A stretch of 64,000 bases of DNA, taken from positions 1,550,001 through 1,614,000 of the forward strand of contig NZ_CP085990.1 of NCBI RefSeq assembly GCF_020736705.1. Reading direction: 5' to 3'. Below are positions 10,624 to 19,773 of this stretch, piece after piece. Both the position numbers and the translations under genes were made by a program. Source of the stretch: Psychrobacter sanguinis. Lineage in GTDB: Bacteria; Pseudomonadota; Gammaproteobacteria; Pseudomonadales; Moraxellaceae. The notes beneath the pieces are model-generated. The model made no database searches. It was not told where the DNA came from and saw only the letters and a program-made list of their open reading frames with translations. Every line of letters starts with the position of its first letter. Positions within the stretch are counted from its first letter, which is position 1.

Positions 10624-11979
10624 TTATCGCATGGTTACAAATTCTTCCGAGCCAGTCGGATGAATAGCAACGGTATTATCAAAGTCAGCTTTGGTCGCGC
10701 CCATCTTGATAGCAACCGCAAAACCTTGAATCATTTCATCCACACCAAAACCAATACCATGTAGGCCAATGACTTTTTCTTCATCACCGAGACAAACCAG
10801 CTTCATGGTGCATTTTTGACGGTGCTGGGTGACCGCACTGTACATTGGGGTGAAGGTAGAACTGTAGCATTTGATGCTGTCTTCACCATACTGGGCAATG
10901 GCCTGCATTTCAGACATACCAATAGTACCAATAGGCGGATGGGTAAAGATCACAGTCGGCACTAAGTTATAATCCAAATGCTCATTGGGCTTATTGTTGA
11001 ATAGACGCTCAGATAAGCGTCGCCCTGCTGCTACGGCAACCGGAGTCAAATCGATGCTGTTTTCGATAATATCACCGACAGCGTAAATGCCTTCAACATT
11101 GGTATTTTGGAACTTATCTACTTTAATTTTGCCAATAGAGTTGGTTTCTACGCCCGTCACTTCCAGATTGATTTTATCTGTGGCAGGCTCACGACCAACG
11201 GCCCAAATTAAGCAATCCACAGTATTTGTGCGACCATCTTCTAAGTCTATGGTAAGACTACCATCTTCATTTTTAATGACTTCTTTAATGACTGTATGGG
11301 TATGTAATTCGATACCCTCCTTATCCATCTCTTCAATCAACACGTTAACGATGCTGTGATCAAAAGAGCGTAGGGGAGAGTGTTGACGAACATATAAATC
11401 AACTTCTGATCCTAAGCTACGTAATACGCCTGCTATCTCAACTGCGACATAGCCGGCACCAACAACAGCGACTCGCTCAGGAAGCTGCTCTAGCTCAAAG
11501 AAACCATCAGAATCAATACCATATTCTGCGCCTTTGACATCTGGGAATACAGGTCGACCACCTGTGGCAATGAGGATGTGATCTGCAGTAATTAGCTCAC
11601 CATTGACTTCAACGGTTTTAGTATCAACGAACTTGGCAAAACCTTGTATCACTTCAACTTTATTCTTAGCCAAATTGGTCTCATAAGAGCGGTGGATATT
11701 GCTGATGTATTTTTGACGGGTCTCGACAAGTTTCTTAAAATCGAAGCCTTTAACGTCAATATCAAAGCCATAATCAGGGGCATACTTATGAATGGCTTCG
11801 GCAACTTGAGCACCGTACCACATCACTTTTTTGGGTACGCAGCCTAGGTTGACGCAGGTGCCTCCTAGATGACTGGCTTCAATGATGGCGCACTTTTTGC
11901 CATAACTGGCCGCACGGTTTAGAGAAGCGATGCCACCACTGCCACCCCCAATAGAAATATAGTCATAATGTTTTGTCAT
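10624..11979 (-). CDS. gor: Glutathione-disulfide reductase
   Basis: This 451-residue FAD enzyme uses NADPH to reduce glutathione disulfide. The redox pair is Cys42 and Cys47 in [13 protein letters not shown]. The FAD-binding GGGSGG lies at the N-terminus, and the NADPH site [11 protein letters not shown] lies mid-protein. The C-terminal active-site His is in [12 protein letters not shown]. Length and motifs fit Gor rather than dihydrolipoamide dehydrogenase. ATG 11979 has AAGG upstream. Confidence 0.95.
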   Translation of the reverse strand: MTKHYDYISIGGGSGGIASLNRAASYGKKCAIIEASHLGGTCVNLGCVPKKVMWYGAQVAEAIHKYAPDYGFDIDVKGFDFKKLVETRQKYISNIHRSYETNLAKNKVEVIQGFAKFVDTKTVEVNGELITADHILIATGGRPVFPDVKGAEYGIDSDGFFELEQLPERVAVVGAGYVAVEIAGVLRSLGSEVDLYVRQHSPLRSFDHSIVNVLIEEMDKEGIELHTHTVIKEVIKNEDGSLTIDLEDGRTNTVDCLIWAVGREPATDKINLEVTGVETNSIGKIKVDKFQNTNVEGIYAVGDIIENSIDLTPVAVAAGRRLSERLFNNKPNEHLDYNLVPTVIFTHPPIGTIGMSEMQAIAQYGEDSIKCYSSTFTPMYSAVTQHRQKCTMKLVCLGDEEKVIGLHGIGFGVDEMIQGFAVAIKMGATKADFDNTVAIHPTGSEEFVTMR

Positions 11980-12294
11980 ATTTATACCTTATCTTAGATT
12001 TTATTTTTAGCGATTAATTGGGTCTATTTGCTAGGTCTAACAGTTAAGATTAATGTTACCTTATATCTGTGTTTGATTCTAATTGAGTTGCGTAAGACTA
12101 AGCCAAGGTTAATATGATAACTTAATTGGCTATTTATTAAATTAAAGACAGCTATTAACTGAGTACAAGCTATTAATTTGGTTAAAGTAAATTTGGTTGA
12201 GTTTGATAAAGAAGGTTTAGTAGAGCCACAGATGGTTTTGAATTTGAATGACCTGAATAAGTTGCAGCTCTTTAAGAATAGTGGATGAGCCAAC
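11980..12294. other. Intergenic region upstream of gor
   Basis: This AT-rich stretch lies between gor and the small ThrE subunit gene, both on the reverse strand. Open frames here have no start signal and no recognisable content. I see no gene, RNA or clear terminator. Confidence 0.5.
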
Positions 12295-12747
12295 TCAAAC
12301 AATAGGTCGACGTCTATAGAATAAAATCCCTGGAATGGATAAGCCAAGCACCAATCCTGACGTGACAAAAAGCGCCTCAAATAAGTAAGTCATCATTTGA
12401 TTAAATAGGGCATCCGAAAAGCCAAGATAGCCAATTTGAACCATACTGACCATCGCTTTATACGCCGCGATACCAGGCATCATACAAATTACACTAGGCG
12501 AAATTAAGGCTTTAGGCGGCAAGGTATATTTTTGAGAAAAATATACGCCTACAAAGCTTGCCAACATCGCCCCCAAAAAGCTCGCTAAAATCAAATTAAC
12601 ATCATAATGTACCAATGCTGACTTAAGACCAAACCCCAGTGCGGTCATCAGCAAGCACGGTAAGATATAGCGCTTAGGCACCGTGAACATCAAGGTCCAA
12701 CCTAGGGTGATAATAATAGAGAGTACGATGGTTTCTATCAGCCACAT
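12295..12747 (-). CDS. Threonine/serine exporter, small ThrE-type subunit (DUF3815)
   Basis: This 150-residue protein consists of about five hydrophobic segments and matches the C-terminal membrane half of ThrE exporters (for example KALISPSVICMMPGIAAYKAM). ATG 12747 comes one base after the stop of the upstream gene, which implies translational coupling. The two proteins together equal one full ThrE, so they probably assemble as a two-component exporter for threonine and serine. Substrate is inferred from family only. Confidence 0.82.
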   Translation of the reverse strand: MWLIETIVLSIIITLGWTLMFTVPKRYILPCLLMTALGFGLKSALVHYDVNLILASFLGAMLASFVGVYFSQKYTLPPKALISPSVICMMPGIAAYKAMVSMVQIGYLGFSDALFNQMMTYLFEALFVTSGLVLGLSIPGILFYRRRPIV

Positions 12748-12748
12748 C

Positions 12749-13540
12749 TTAAAACCCCCAGTGTTGAATTCTTAACAATATAAGCGCTATGACAATACCG
12801 ACGCAAGAAGACAAGGTCAGCATATAGGCATACACTGCTCGGCCAAGCCCAATATTAATATAGCCCTTCAGAATGTCGGATAATGAGTTAATAAGCGGGA
12901 AGCTTGGCACTAGAAGTAACACACTAGAGGCGACCGCAATATCTGCATTATTGCCAATATCATAATAATAACTCGTCGCCCCAATTAACGATGCAATAAA
13001 TGCGGTAACAATGACGGTAATAAAGGGGTTGAAGTGATGTTTGGACAAGTAGATACGGGTCAACATAGCCACCATGCCGGCCATAAAAGTTATGGCAGTG
13101 ATAGACCAATTGCCACCATTAAGATAGGCAAAAGCGGCACAAGAGCCGCCCACAAACAAACTCACCACCCAAGACGGATAAACAGACTTATCTAGCTCAT
13201 CAAACGCCTTTTCTGTCTCTTCGATTAACGCTTCATTGGGGGATGATGCGTCTTCTGCTTTACTGACAATTTGTTGAATTTGTACCAGCAAATTGACGTT
13301 GATGCTTTGATTGATTGTGTCCCTCGTGGTGGTGATACAGCGTCCGTTTAACAGCGTAGTCAGAGTTAACGCATTAAAATTAAGGGCACATTCTACGCTA
13401 TTAACCCCTAGTGCTACTCCCAGACGTTTAGATAGGTCAACTACCACCGCAGACTCTGCTCCGTATTGCATGAGCAGTAGACCACAGCGTACACATAGTC
13501 GAGTAATGTGTTGCTGCTGAGCGTAGCTAATTTTAGTCAT
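12749..13540 (-). CDS. Threonine/serine exporter, large ThrE-type subunit (DUF1212)
   Basis: This 263-residue protein has a cytoplasmic N-terminal domain of about 115 residues (RLCVRCGLLLMQYGAESAVVVDLSKRLG, the usual ThrE start in shorter form: LLLMQYGAESAVV) and about five membrane segments after residue 120. It matches the N-terminal half of ThrE. I chose ATG 13540 (MTKISYAQQ); an in-frame TTG at 13552 is possible, and neither has a strong ribosome site. The small subunit follows after one base. Split ThrE pairs are known in many proteobacteria. Confidence 0.8.
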   Translation of the reverse strand: MTKISYAQQQHITRLCVRCGLLLMQYGAESAVVVDLSKRLGVALGVNSVECALNFNALTLTTLLNGRCITTTRDTINQSINVNLLVQIQQIVSKAEDASSPNEALIEETEKAFDELDKSVYPSWVVSLFVGGSCAAFAYLNGGNWSITAITFMAGMVAMLTRIYLSKHHFNPFITVIVTAFIASLIGATSYYYDIGNNADIAVASSVLLLVPSFPLINSLSDILKGYINIGLGRAVYAYMLTLSSCVGIVIALILLRIQHWGF

Positions 13541-13686
13541 GAGTACATACAAGTATTAAGTAAGAGGGTAGTCATATCGATGGATTAAATAACTGATAAC
13601 GGGTTAAATAACGGATAAATGGGCTGTCGAATCCGAGAGAGATATCAATCATCTAAAACTCAATGTTATGAATGAGTTTATCTCAG

Positions 13687-14685
13687 TTAACCATCAATAG
13701 GTTTGGTTTTATTGCCCCACCAAGATAAGGCGGAGACTAAAACAGCCCCTAGTACCATTAAGCCGATAGTGGTGAACCACTGAGCACCACTAGGATAGTG
13801 CCAAGGGGCAACGTTATTTATGGCGTCGCCCGCCAGAGTACCAAGCTCATCTACCTTCCACGGCCAAACTTTGACCAACGAGCCGGCAATAAATCCAGTC
13901 AATAGCGCTAAGGTACCCTGATAGTAATGCGATAGTAGCCATTTAAGCGCCCGGGTAAATAGCAGTAAACCGGTGATCATACCGCCCATTAAAGTGAAAA
14001 TAATAGGGAAGTTAAAGCTATGAACCGCCTCTAATACTCGGTCATATACACCCAGTAGCAATAAGATAAATGAACCAGAGATACCCGGTAAAATCATGGC
14101 GCAAATGGCCAGTGCGCCTGAGAAAAAGATATAGGTTAAGCTTGGCTCAGTGGTAAGCGGAGGCAGGTTACTGATAGTAACTGCCGCTATAATACCGACA
14201 ATGAATAGTGCGGCCCGTGCTATATTCCAGCGTTTGATCTCGCTCAGTAAAATCACCACGGTCGCAACGACCAAACCGAAGAAGAAAGACCAAATTAATA
14301 AGGGTTGATTATCTAGTAGGTTCTTAATAAACCCAGATAAAGTGGCAAAGCTGGTGGCAATGCCCAATACTAAAACCAATAAAAATGTCGCATCAACATG
14401 ACGCCAAATGTCCAGCAGTCCTTTAATGCCACCTTGCTGGCGATACACTTTCCATAAGTCGGGGCCAATGCTACCGATGGCGTTGATTAAACGTTCATAA
14501 ATACCCGCAATCAAAGCGATAGTGCCACCAGATACGCCAGGGACAATATCGGCCGCTCCCATAGCGATACCTTTAACGTAAGTAGTCGCTAAGTCTTTGG
14601 GACTGTCTTTTATGGTTGCGTCTGCATCTAGTTGATCTGAGGGTAATGACTGTTTGGTAGGTCGCGGAGAGTGTGATGCCGTCAT
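13687..14685 (-). CDS. DUF368 membrane protein, PopT-type undecaprenyl phosphate transporter
   Basis: This 332-residue polytopic membrane protein contains the family signature GAADIVPGVSGGTIALIAGI near residue 45 and a second internal copy, AMILPGISGSFILLLLG, so the fold is an inverted repeat. DUF368 proteins have been shown in other bacteria to return undecaprenyl phosphate across the inner membrane for reuse in cell-wall synthesis. ATG 14685 is preferred over ATG 14691 because AAGGA sits six bases before the former and directly abuts the latter. The N-terminal 40 residues are polar. It appears monocistronic. Confidence 0.87.
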   Translation of the reverse strand: MTASHSPRPTKQSLPSDQLDADATIKDSPKDLATTYVKGIAMGAADIVPGVSGGTIALIAGIYERLINAIGSIGPDLWKVYRQQGGIKGLLDIWRHVDATFLLVLVLGIATSFATLSGFIKNLLDNQPLLIWSFFFGLVVATVVILLSEIKRWNIARAALFIVGIIAAVTISNLPPLTTEPSLTYIFFSGALAICAMILPGISGSFILLLLGVYDRVLEAVHSFNFPIIFTLMGGMITGLLLFTRALKWLLSHYYQGTLALLTGFIAGSLVKVWPWKVDELGTLAGDAINNVAPWHYPSGAQWFTTIGLMVLGAVLVSALSWWGNKTKPIDG

Positions 14686-14851
14686 AGACATTCCTTTGGA
14701 GATAAGTATTAAAGGCGAGAGTATATAAATTTAAATAATAAATGTTAAGACTATTTAATCAAGCCGGCATTTTACCTTATCTGCTCTGTCGAGAGGTTTG
14801 TTTATCAATAAAAAGTTAAGACTTGAGCTTTACAGTAGATAATAACCAAAA

Positions 14852-14876
14852 AAGGCCACTCTTAACGAATGGCCTT
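14852..14876 (-). terminator. Rho-independent terminator after the nitroreductase gene
   Basis: On the reverse strand AAGGCCATTC pairs with GAGTGGCCTT (one G-T) over a 5-nt loop, followed by a T run. Confidence 0.82.
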
Positions 14877-14942
14877 GTTATATTAAAACAATTATATTAA
14901 AAAAATATGTGAGAACTAAGTTCTATACAGTCTAATTAAGAC

Positions 14943-15575
14943 TTAGTAGTTAATGACAAAGTCTTCTGTTGGCAGACGCACTTTAGCCATAGAGCCTACC
15001 CAGTCGCGCTCAGGGTCAGCCACACCGACATAAATTAGGGCGATACTCTTTAAACCCAATTTATCAAGCTCAAGGACCTCATCAACCAAATCAGTGCTAA
15101 ACCCTTCCGCAGGGCAACTATCAACTTTCAACTCAGCGGCTTGAGCTAGTGCTAAGCCCATTGCAATATAGGCTTGTCTGGCGATGTGCTCAAAGTTCTC
15201 TTCAGCACTTTTGCTGCCCACATAGGCTTTTAGCTGATCGGTATAGCTGTTAAAACGACCACGAGGTAAGCCGCGTTTGTCCGTGGTCATGTCATAGACC
15301 TCATCAATCTTCTGCTCGCTATAGTCTTTCCAACCGGCAAAGATAAGTACGTGTGAGCACTCTTGCATACACTCAGGGTTTAACGCCCCTTTGACCAGTT
15401 TATTTTTAATGTCTTGGTCTTCAACAACCAATAAGCGGAAGGGTTGTAGACCTGAAGAAGTCGGTGCCAATCTGGCTGCTTCAACAATTTTATCAATATT
15501 TTCTTGGCTTACTTTTTCATTTGGTTTAAATGCTTTTACCGCATGACGCCAGTTTAAATCTTCTAGTAATGACAT
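14943..15575 (-). CDS. NfsB-like nitroreductase family NAD(P)H oxidoreductase
   Basis: This 210-residue FMN enzyme has the N-terminal signature WRHAVKAFKPNEKVS, followed by EAARLAPTSSGLQPFRLLVV, the FMN-binding stretch of nitroreductases. A C-terminal AEGFSTDLVDEVLELD lies before the end. Length fits the NfsB/dihydropteridine reductase group, which reduces nitro compounds and quinones; the natural substrate is not known. It is divergent from the LysE-type exporter and has its own terminator. Confidence 0.88.
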   Translation of the reverse strand: MSLLEDLNWRHAVKAFKPNEKVSQENIDKIVEAARLAPTSSGLQPFRLLVVEDQDIKNKLVKGALNPECMQECSHVLIFAGWKDYSEQKIDEVYDMTTDKRGLPRGRFNSYTDQLKAYVGSKSAEENFEHIARQAYIAMGLALAQAAELKVDSCPAEGFSTDLVDEVLELDKLGLKSIALIYVGVADPERDWVGSMAKVRLPTEDFVINY

Positions 15576-15723
15576 AGTTATCCTCGGGAATTTTTATGAT
15601 TTTATAGAGGGGTTTTCGATAATAAATAAAGTTTATCGCCCATCAGCTATCCTATTTGAGGTTCACGCTCTGTTTTACAATCTTTAGCGATTAGTTATTA
15701 CCTAACAATTACAATATATTCAA

Positions 15724-15780
15724 AATTAGGATAGATTTGGCAATATTTTTGGGGTGTTAATAGATGAATCTACCCTAATT
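15724..15780. repeat. 14-bp inverted repeat upstream of the LysE-type exporter
   Basis: AATTAGGATAGATT (15724-15737) and AATCTACCCTAATT (15767-15780) are complementary at 13 of 14 positions with a 29-nt spacer. It could form a hairpin in RNA or be a pair of operator half-sites. Confidence 0.6.
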
Positions 15781-15806
15781 CTGCTTACGAAAAAGGAGGC
15801 AGTAAT

Positions 15807-15866
15807 TTGACGAATTTCTTTAGAGAAGACGAGTTAAAAAATTATCTAATAATTGTGTGCGGGTAG
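15807..15866 (+). CDS. Candidate leader peptide ORF, 19 residues
   Basis: A full AAGGAGG (15793-15799) precedes TTG 15807, and the frame MTNFFREDELKNYLIIVCG ends at TAG 15864-15866, 58 bp before the exporter start and in another frame. The ribosome site is far better than the exporter's own. I infer a leader peptide; it might equally be a chance frame next to a purine run. Confidence 0.35.
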   Translation: MTNFFREDELKNYLIIVCG

Positions 15867-15924
15867 TTGTAGTAGTGGTATAAACTACTTCTGTCTACTA
15901 AATTACCTAAGGTTTAAACACACT

Positions 15925-16569
15925 GTGACCATTACCTTTATTCAGCTATTTACTTTTATTTTTGCGGTAACCCTATTTATGTTAACACCGGGTCCTGGTG
16001 TTTTTGCCACTATTGCTAAAGCTATGAGTCAAGGGAGTTGGGCGGTATTACCATTAGCCATTGGTCTTGCCGCCGGCGATACCATTTATATGGTTTTTTC
16101 GGCTTATGGACTTAGTGCTTTAGCGACTAACTTTAATATCTTGTTTACGGCTATTAAATTTGCGGGTGCAGGCTATCTGTTTTATTTGGCGTATAAGATG
16201 TGGGTTACTATGCCTCCGGCCATTGAAACTGAATCTTCCGGAACCTTATCAGTGACTAAAGGTGATAGAAAACAGGGCATTAAAAGTATGACTTCAGGCT
16301 TCCTAATTTCGATTAGTAATCCTAAAGTTATTCTATTTTATGTCAGTTTACTGCCTAGTTTCTTTCCAGTTGCAAACTTAACAGGCCTTGATATTGGCAT
16401 ATTATGCGGGGTTATATTTGTTTGTGCGGTTGTGACCATGATGAGCTATGCTTTTATAGCAGGGTACGCTCAAAAGCAATTAAAAAGCCCCAAGTCACGA
16501 CAGATATTCAATCGAGTTGGGGCGTCATTTATGGGCATGGCTGGAGGGTGGTTATTGACTAGAGGATAG
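15925..16569 (+). CDS. LysE/RhtB family amino-acid exporter
   Basis: This 214-residue inner-membrane protein has about six hydrophobic segments and the family signature FMLTPGPGVFATIAKAMSQG at its start. The mid-protein SGFLISISNPKVILFYVSLLP is also typical. GTG 15925 is chosen because LysE/RhtB proteins begin about 20 residues before PGPG and TAAGG lies 12 bases upstream. A TTG at 15853 would add 24 polar residues that the family lacks. The substrate (homoserine, threonine, lysine or other) cannot be told. The unusual leader region is described separately. Confidence 0.88.
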   Translation: MTITFIQLFTFIFAVTLFMLTPGPGVFATIAKAMSQGSWAVLPLAIGLAAGDTIYMVFSAYGLSALATNFNILFTAIKFAGAGYLFYLAYKMWVTMPPAIETESSGTLSVTKGDRKQGIKSMTSGFLISISNPKVILFYVSLLPSFFPVANLTGLDIGILCGVIFVCAVVTMMSYAFIAGYAQKQLKSPKSRQIFNRVGASFMGMAGGWLLTRG

Positions 16570-16603
16570 CTGAGTGGTCATCAATAGGTGAGTTAGGCAA
16601 TAT

Positions 16604-17047
16604 TCATGATAGAAGCTCTAGTAACTTTTTAAACTCAGGTAATTCCGCAAAATTTTCAGCCTCTGAGTCAATTTGATGCCAACTGGATTTTGAGTTTAAG
16701 CAAAAGTTAGCCACCACTTTTACGTTATCCGTATGTCCATCGATATCAAGCAACCCAACAGGAATCCAGTAGTATTGCTCATTGGGTGAAGGGGTAAATA
16801 AATTAGGCACAGGGCCGCCACAGTTAGCACAAAAGTGTGAGCTAAAGCCGGTCTTTTTTTGCCAACTTTTTATTGTGTCGTTTTTAATCCATTTGAAATC
16901 AGTTGTTGGAATAATGGTGGCCGAATTAGAGCTTGAGCCTGACTGCTTTTTGCATAACGTACAATGGCATTGATATATTTTCAAAGGATTGGTGTCAATG
17001 TCACATGCAAATTCAATATCCCCACACAAGCATTTACCTGTCAGCAT
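16604..17047 (-). CDS. GFA family (CENP-V/GFA domain) zinc protein
   Basis: This 147-residue protein has the zinc-binding cysteines of the GFA fold: GKCLCGDIEF at the N-terminus, YQCHCTLCKKQSG near residues 26-38 and FCANCGGPV near 72-80. The founding member was described as glutathione-dependent formaldehyde-activating enzyme, but most family members have no proven activity. It converges on the LysE-type gene. Family is clear; function is not. Confidence 0.87.
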   Translation of the reverse strand: MLTGKCLCGDIEFACDIDTNPLKIYQCHCTLCKKQSGSSSNSATIIPTTDFKWIKNDTIKSWQKKTGFSSHFCANCGGPVPNLFTPSPNEQYYWIPVGLLDIDGHTDNVKVVANFCLNSKSSWHQIDSEAENFAELPEFKKLLELLS

Positions 17048-17155
17048 AATCTGTCCTTATTTTTTTTTGGAGTAATTTAATACTCATGTTCTATCACTTT
17101 ATAGTAGAAGTCTAAGGCTAATATATCAAAACACTCACTTAAAAAGGAGACAGCT

Positions 17156-17437
17156 ATGCACATAGGTATTTTAACTTTGACATTCTCATTGCCTGGTTGT
17201 GGCTCGCTAAAAGAAAAGCGGATGCGAATGGGCGGATTGCATGAGCGCTTTGGGCGTAATCCTGCAGTAGCAGTTAGTGAAAGTGGCGAGCGTAATCGTC
17301 ATGACGCCAGTGAATGGACGTTTGTGGTAGTGGGATTGTCTAAACGTGAAATTGAGTCCGAGTTTAGTCAGATTGAGGATAAAATTCAGCGGGTGGTTGA
17401 GGCAAGGATTATGGATGTTAGACGTGAGTTTATTTAA
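17156..17437 (+). CDS. DUF503 family protein
   Basis: This 93-residue protein begins MHIGILTLTFSLPGCGSLKEKR, the signature of the DUF503 (YlxP-like) family, and continues with FGRNPAVAVSESGERNRHD. A strong AAAGGAGA precedes ATG 17156. In Firmicutes the relative lies beside rbfA and infB; here it stands alone next to a GFA protein and an AT-rich propeller gene. No function is established. Confidence 0.82.
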   Translation: MHIGILTLTFSLPGCGSLKEKRMRMGGLHERFGRNPAVAVSESGERNRHDASEWTFVVVGLSKREIESEFSQIEDKIQRVVEARIMDVRREFI

Positions 17438-17456
17438 ATATTAATAGGGTTTAGGG

Positions 17457-18497
17457 ATGAAAATTAAGAAGTTAAAAGAATATAAATTAAAAGATAAACG
17501 TAGAATATCACCAAGAAATCAAATAATTATCGGCGACAATTTATATTCAGCTTTTATCTTTGATAAAGGAGATACGAGTAATAGTAGAATAATTTGCTTG
17601 GATATTTGTACTTTTGAAGAGAAATGGACATATGATTATGACTTTATTATTAATAAAATCATGAAATCACCTATTTCCAATAATATCGTAAGTGTATGTA
17701 TGAATGGGAGAGTTGAAGAGATTGATTTATTAGAAGGTCAATTAATTAAAGCAATTGATTTGAATGTTAACAGATGTGGTTTTCCTTCAGTTATTGTTGA
17801 TAATAAAATTGTGACAGGAGGTATTCAGGGCTCAACACAGACGACTTGTATAGATTTAAAAGACTTTAAAATTGAATGGGAGTTCGATACTGATGGTCAC
17901 TCCTATACACCCTTAATATCCGCGGGGCAGGTTTACCAATGTACTGAGAATTACTTAAGGTGTTTGGACTTGAATACAGGCTCTTTAATTTGGAAGGTTA
18001 AAGAGGCTTCTACTTATTTGTTGAAGGCTGAAAAATTTAAGGACTTAATATTAGCATCAGGCCATGGTTTAATAAATTTTTATCATAAACATAACGGTAG
18101 GCTTATAAAGCAGTTGCGTACTCAAACTGATGCTTTAGACAGTGCAATTAGGTATATAACCACTAACGAAGAAAATATTTATTTTAGCGATCATTCAGGT
18201 AGTATTTATGCTTATGAGTGCATTTATCTTGATCAATATAATATTGAGACAAAACTGCTTTGGGTGTTCAAATCTGATGGTGAGATTGAGAGTCAGCTGA
18301 AACTATATAAAGATTATCTTGTTTTTGCTAACTCTAATAAAAACCTGTCTATTATTAATAGACATACTGGTGAAGAATGCTCGGCTGTAAGGCTTAAAGA
18401 GAGCGCCGAGATTTGCGATATTTTATTAGGAGAAGATGGAAGTATAATTATAGCTTATGAGAAAGGTTATATTAGTAAGTTCCTAGTTGGCTGGTAA
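17457..18497 (+). CDS. PQQ-like beta-propeller repeat protein, AT-rich
   Basis: This 346-residue protein has repeated blades of the type CLDICTFEEKWTYDYDF, CIDLKDFKIEWEFDTDG, CLDLNTGSLIWKVKEAS and TKLLWVFKSDG, each with a W near the end of a strand, as in PQQ-binding-like/Kelch-like propellers. There is no signal peptide or membrane segment, so it should be cytoplasmic, unlike BamB or quinoprotein dehydrogenases. The gene is visibly richer in A and T and in AAT, ATA, TTA and AAA codons than its neighbours, which suggests recent transfer. It starts 19 bp after DUF503. No function can be named. Confidence 0.75.
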   Translation: MKIKKLKEYKLKDKRRISPRNQIIIGDNLYSAFIFDKGDTSNSRIICLDICTFEEKWTYDYDFIINKIMKSPISNNIVSVCMNGRVEEIDLLEGQLIKAIDLNVNRCGFPSVIVDNKIVTGGIQGSTQTTCIDLKDFKIEWEFDTDGHSYTPLISAGQVYQCTENYLRCLDLNTGSLIWKVKEASTYLLKAEKFKDLILASGHGLINFYHKHNGRLIKQLRTQTDALDSAIRYITTNEENIYFSDHSGSIYAYECIYLDQYNIETKLLWVFKSDGEIESQLKLYKDYLVFANSNKNLSIINRHTGEECSAVRLKESAEICDILLGEDGSIIIAYEKGYISKFLVGW

Positions 18498-18547
18498 GCC
18501 CTTGGTAAAATAGAATTATTCGTTATTTTCACAAGCTCTATGCCAAC

Positions 18548-19648
18548 CTAAGAATCTTCCTTCAAAAACTCAACCAAAGCCGGTACATTCTCTCGAGCGC
18601 TACGCCCAGCACCGATAATGGTGGCTGAAGCAGGGCTAACCCAGTCGCCGTAGCCAAATAACCACAGACGAGGCTGTTTAACAGATTGCCCCTGTTCGGT
18701 TAATACTTTGCCATCGTCTTCAATTACACCCAATGGCGCTAAATGCTCAAGCTCAGGATTAAAGCCTGTACACCAAATAATCGCATCTATTGATTCTTCT
18801 TCACCATCAGACCAAAGCACACCTTGCTCAGTTAAGTGATTAAACATAGGCTTTGTGGTTAGTAATCCTTTATCTCGCGCCTCTTTAACTGGTGGCATCA
18901 TTACGATATTGCCTTTGGGCGTGTCCGAACTTTCTGTATTACTCTCATCTTGGGTATCATAACTGGCGTCATTCTTAATACGCTGTGTGGCTCTTTCAAA
19001 AAGAACACGACCATCGACGTCATCGGGAAGAAATTGTGGCGGCTCACGGGTCACCCAACTGGCATCAGTGACTTCAACCAATTCTGCAAAGATTTGTGCT
19101 CCTGAGTTACCAGCACCGACCACCAAGACTCGTTTGTTTTGATAAGCTTCTGGTCCGGAATAGTGGGCGGAGTGGATTTGTTCACCCTGGAAATCTTGGC
19201 GTCCTTCAATCTCTGGAATATAAGGATTACTCCAAATCCCGGTTGCACTTACAACGGCTCTCGCAAGCCACGTAAATTTACCGTCGCTGACTCGTAAGCA
19301 GTCGTTTTCATCATCACGCTCTACGCTTTGTACCTCAAAAGGGCGGTAGATAGGCAATTTGTAATGCTTTTCGTAGTTATCAAAATAGCTTAAAACGTCG
19401 TCTAGATAGGGACTGCTATCGTCTTTAGCGGAGGTCATCATTCTACCCGGAAGTGAGCTTACTGAGGCTGGCGAGAACAGTCGTAATGACGGCCAAAAGT
19501 TTTGCCATGCTCCGCCACTTCGAGGTTGATTATCAAGAATAATAAAATCGAGCTTGGCGCGTCTTAGGTAGTAGCCAACTGCTAATCCTGCTTGGCCACC
19601 GCCGATAACAATTACGTCGAATATTTTGGTGGTTGGTTTTGATGACAT
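18548..19648 (-). CDS. Flavin-containing monooxygenase-like NAD(P)/FAD oxidoreductase
   Basis: This 366-residue protein has an N-terminal FAD site (VIVIGGGQAGLAVGYYL), a second nucleotide site (VLVVGAGNSGAQIFAEL) near residue 165 and a C-terminal CTGFNPELEHL segment. This is the layout of CzcO/YpeX-type FAD oxidoreductases and small flavin monooxygenases. ATG 19648 has GAGG upstream. The substrate is unknown. A low-complexity insert (DTQDESNTESSDTPKG) lies near residues 235-250. It may be involved in metal or xenobiotic tolerance, but nothing nearby supports this. Confidence 0.82.
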   Translation of the reverse strand: MSSKPTTKIFDVIVIGGGQAGLAVGYYLRRAKLDFIILDNQPRSGGAWQNFWPSLRLFSPASVSSLPGRMMTSAKDDSSPYLDDVLSYFDNYEKHYKLPIYRPFEVQSVERDDENDCLRVSDGKFTWLARAVVSATGIWSNPYIPEIEGRQDFQGEQIHSAHYSGPEAYQNKRVLVVGAGNSGAQIFAELVEVTDASWVTREPPQFLPDDVDGRVLFERATQRIKNDASYDTQDESNTESSDTPKGNIVMMPPVKEARDKGLLTTKPMFNHLTEQGVLWSDGEEESIDAIIWCTGFNPELEHLAPLGVIEDDGKVLTEQGQSVKQPRLWLFGYGDWVSPASATIIGAGRSARENVPALVEFLKEDS

Positions 19649-19717
19649 GGTTACCTCATATTTATTATTGAGTATGATTATAATCTAACATGACTAAAGG
19701 AATCTTCTAAGCCTATA

Positions 19718-19749
19718 AAAAAGGCCATCCCAATAAGGACGGCCTTTTT
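19718..19749 (-). terminator. Rho-independent terminator after uvrA
   Basis: AAAAAGGCCATCC and GGACGGCCTTTTT form a 13-bp stem with one imperfect pair and a 6-nt loop; the reverse strand then continues with T. It lies 25 bp past the uvrA stop. Confidence 0.85.
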
Positions 19750-19773
19750 CAAACTTAAAAGTTTTAAAATAAT

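Larger units (their letters stand above)
15576..15924. other. Divergent intergenic region with structured leader of the LysE-type gene
   Basis: It contains a long imperfect inverted repeat (15724-15780), a strong Shine-Dalgarno with a short ORF (15793-15866) and smaller complementary stretches (GTAGT/ACTAC around 15870-15890). All lie before the exporter start at 15925. See the separate entries. Confidence 0.5.

Noticed and set aside
12024..12380. Reverse-strand 118-residue frame overlapping the small ThrE subunit
   Set aside because: It has no ribosome site or recognisable content and overlaps the coupled ThrE pair in another frame.
15576..15924. Lysine riboswitch before the LysE-type gene
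   Set aside because: The five-helix core and conserved loop sequences are missing; only the inverted repeat and leader ORF are visible.
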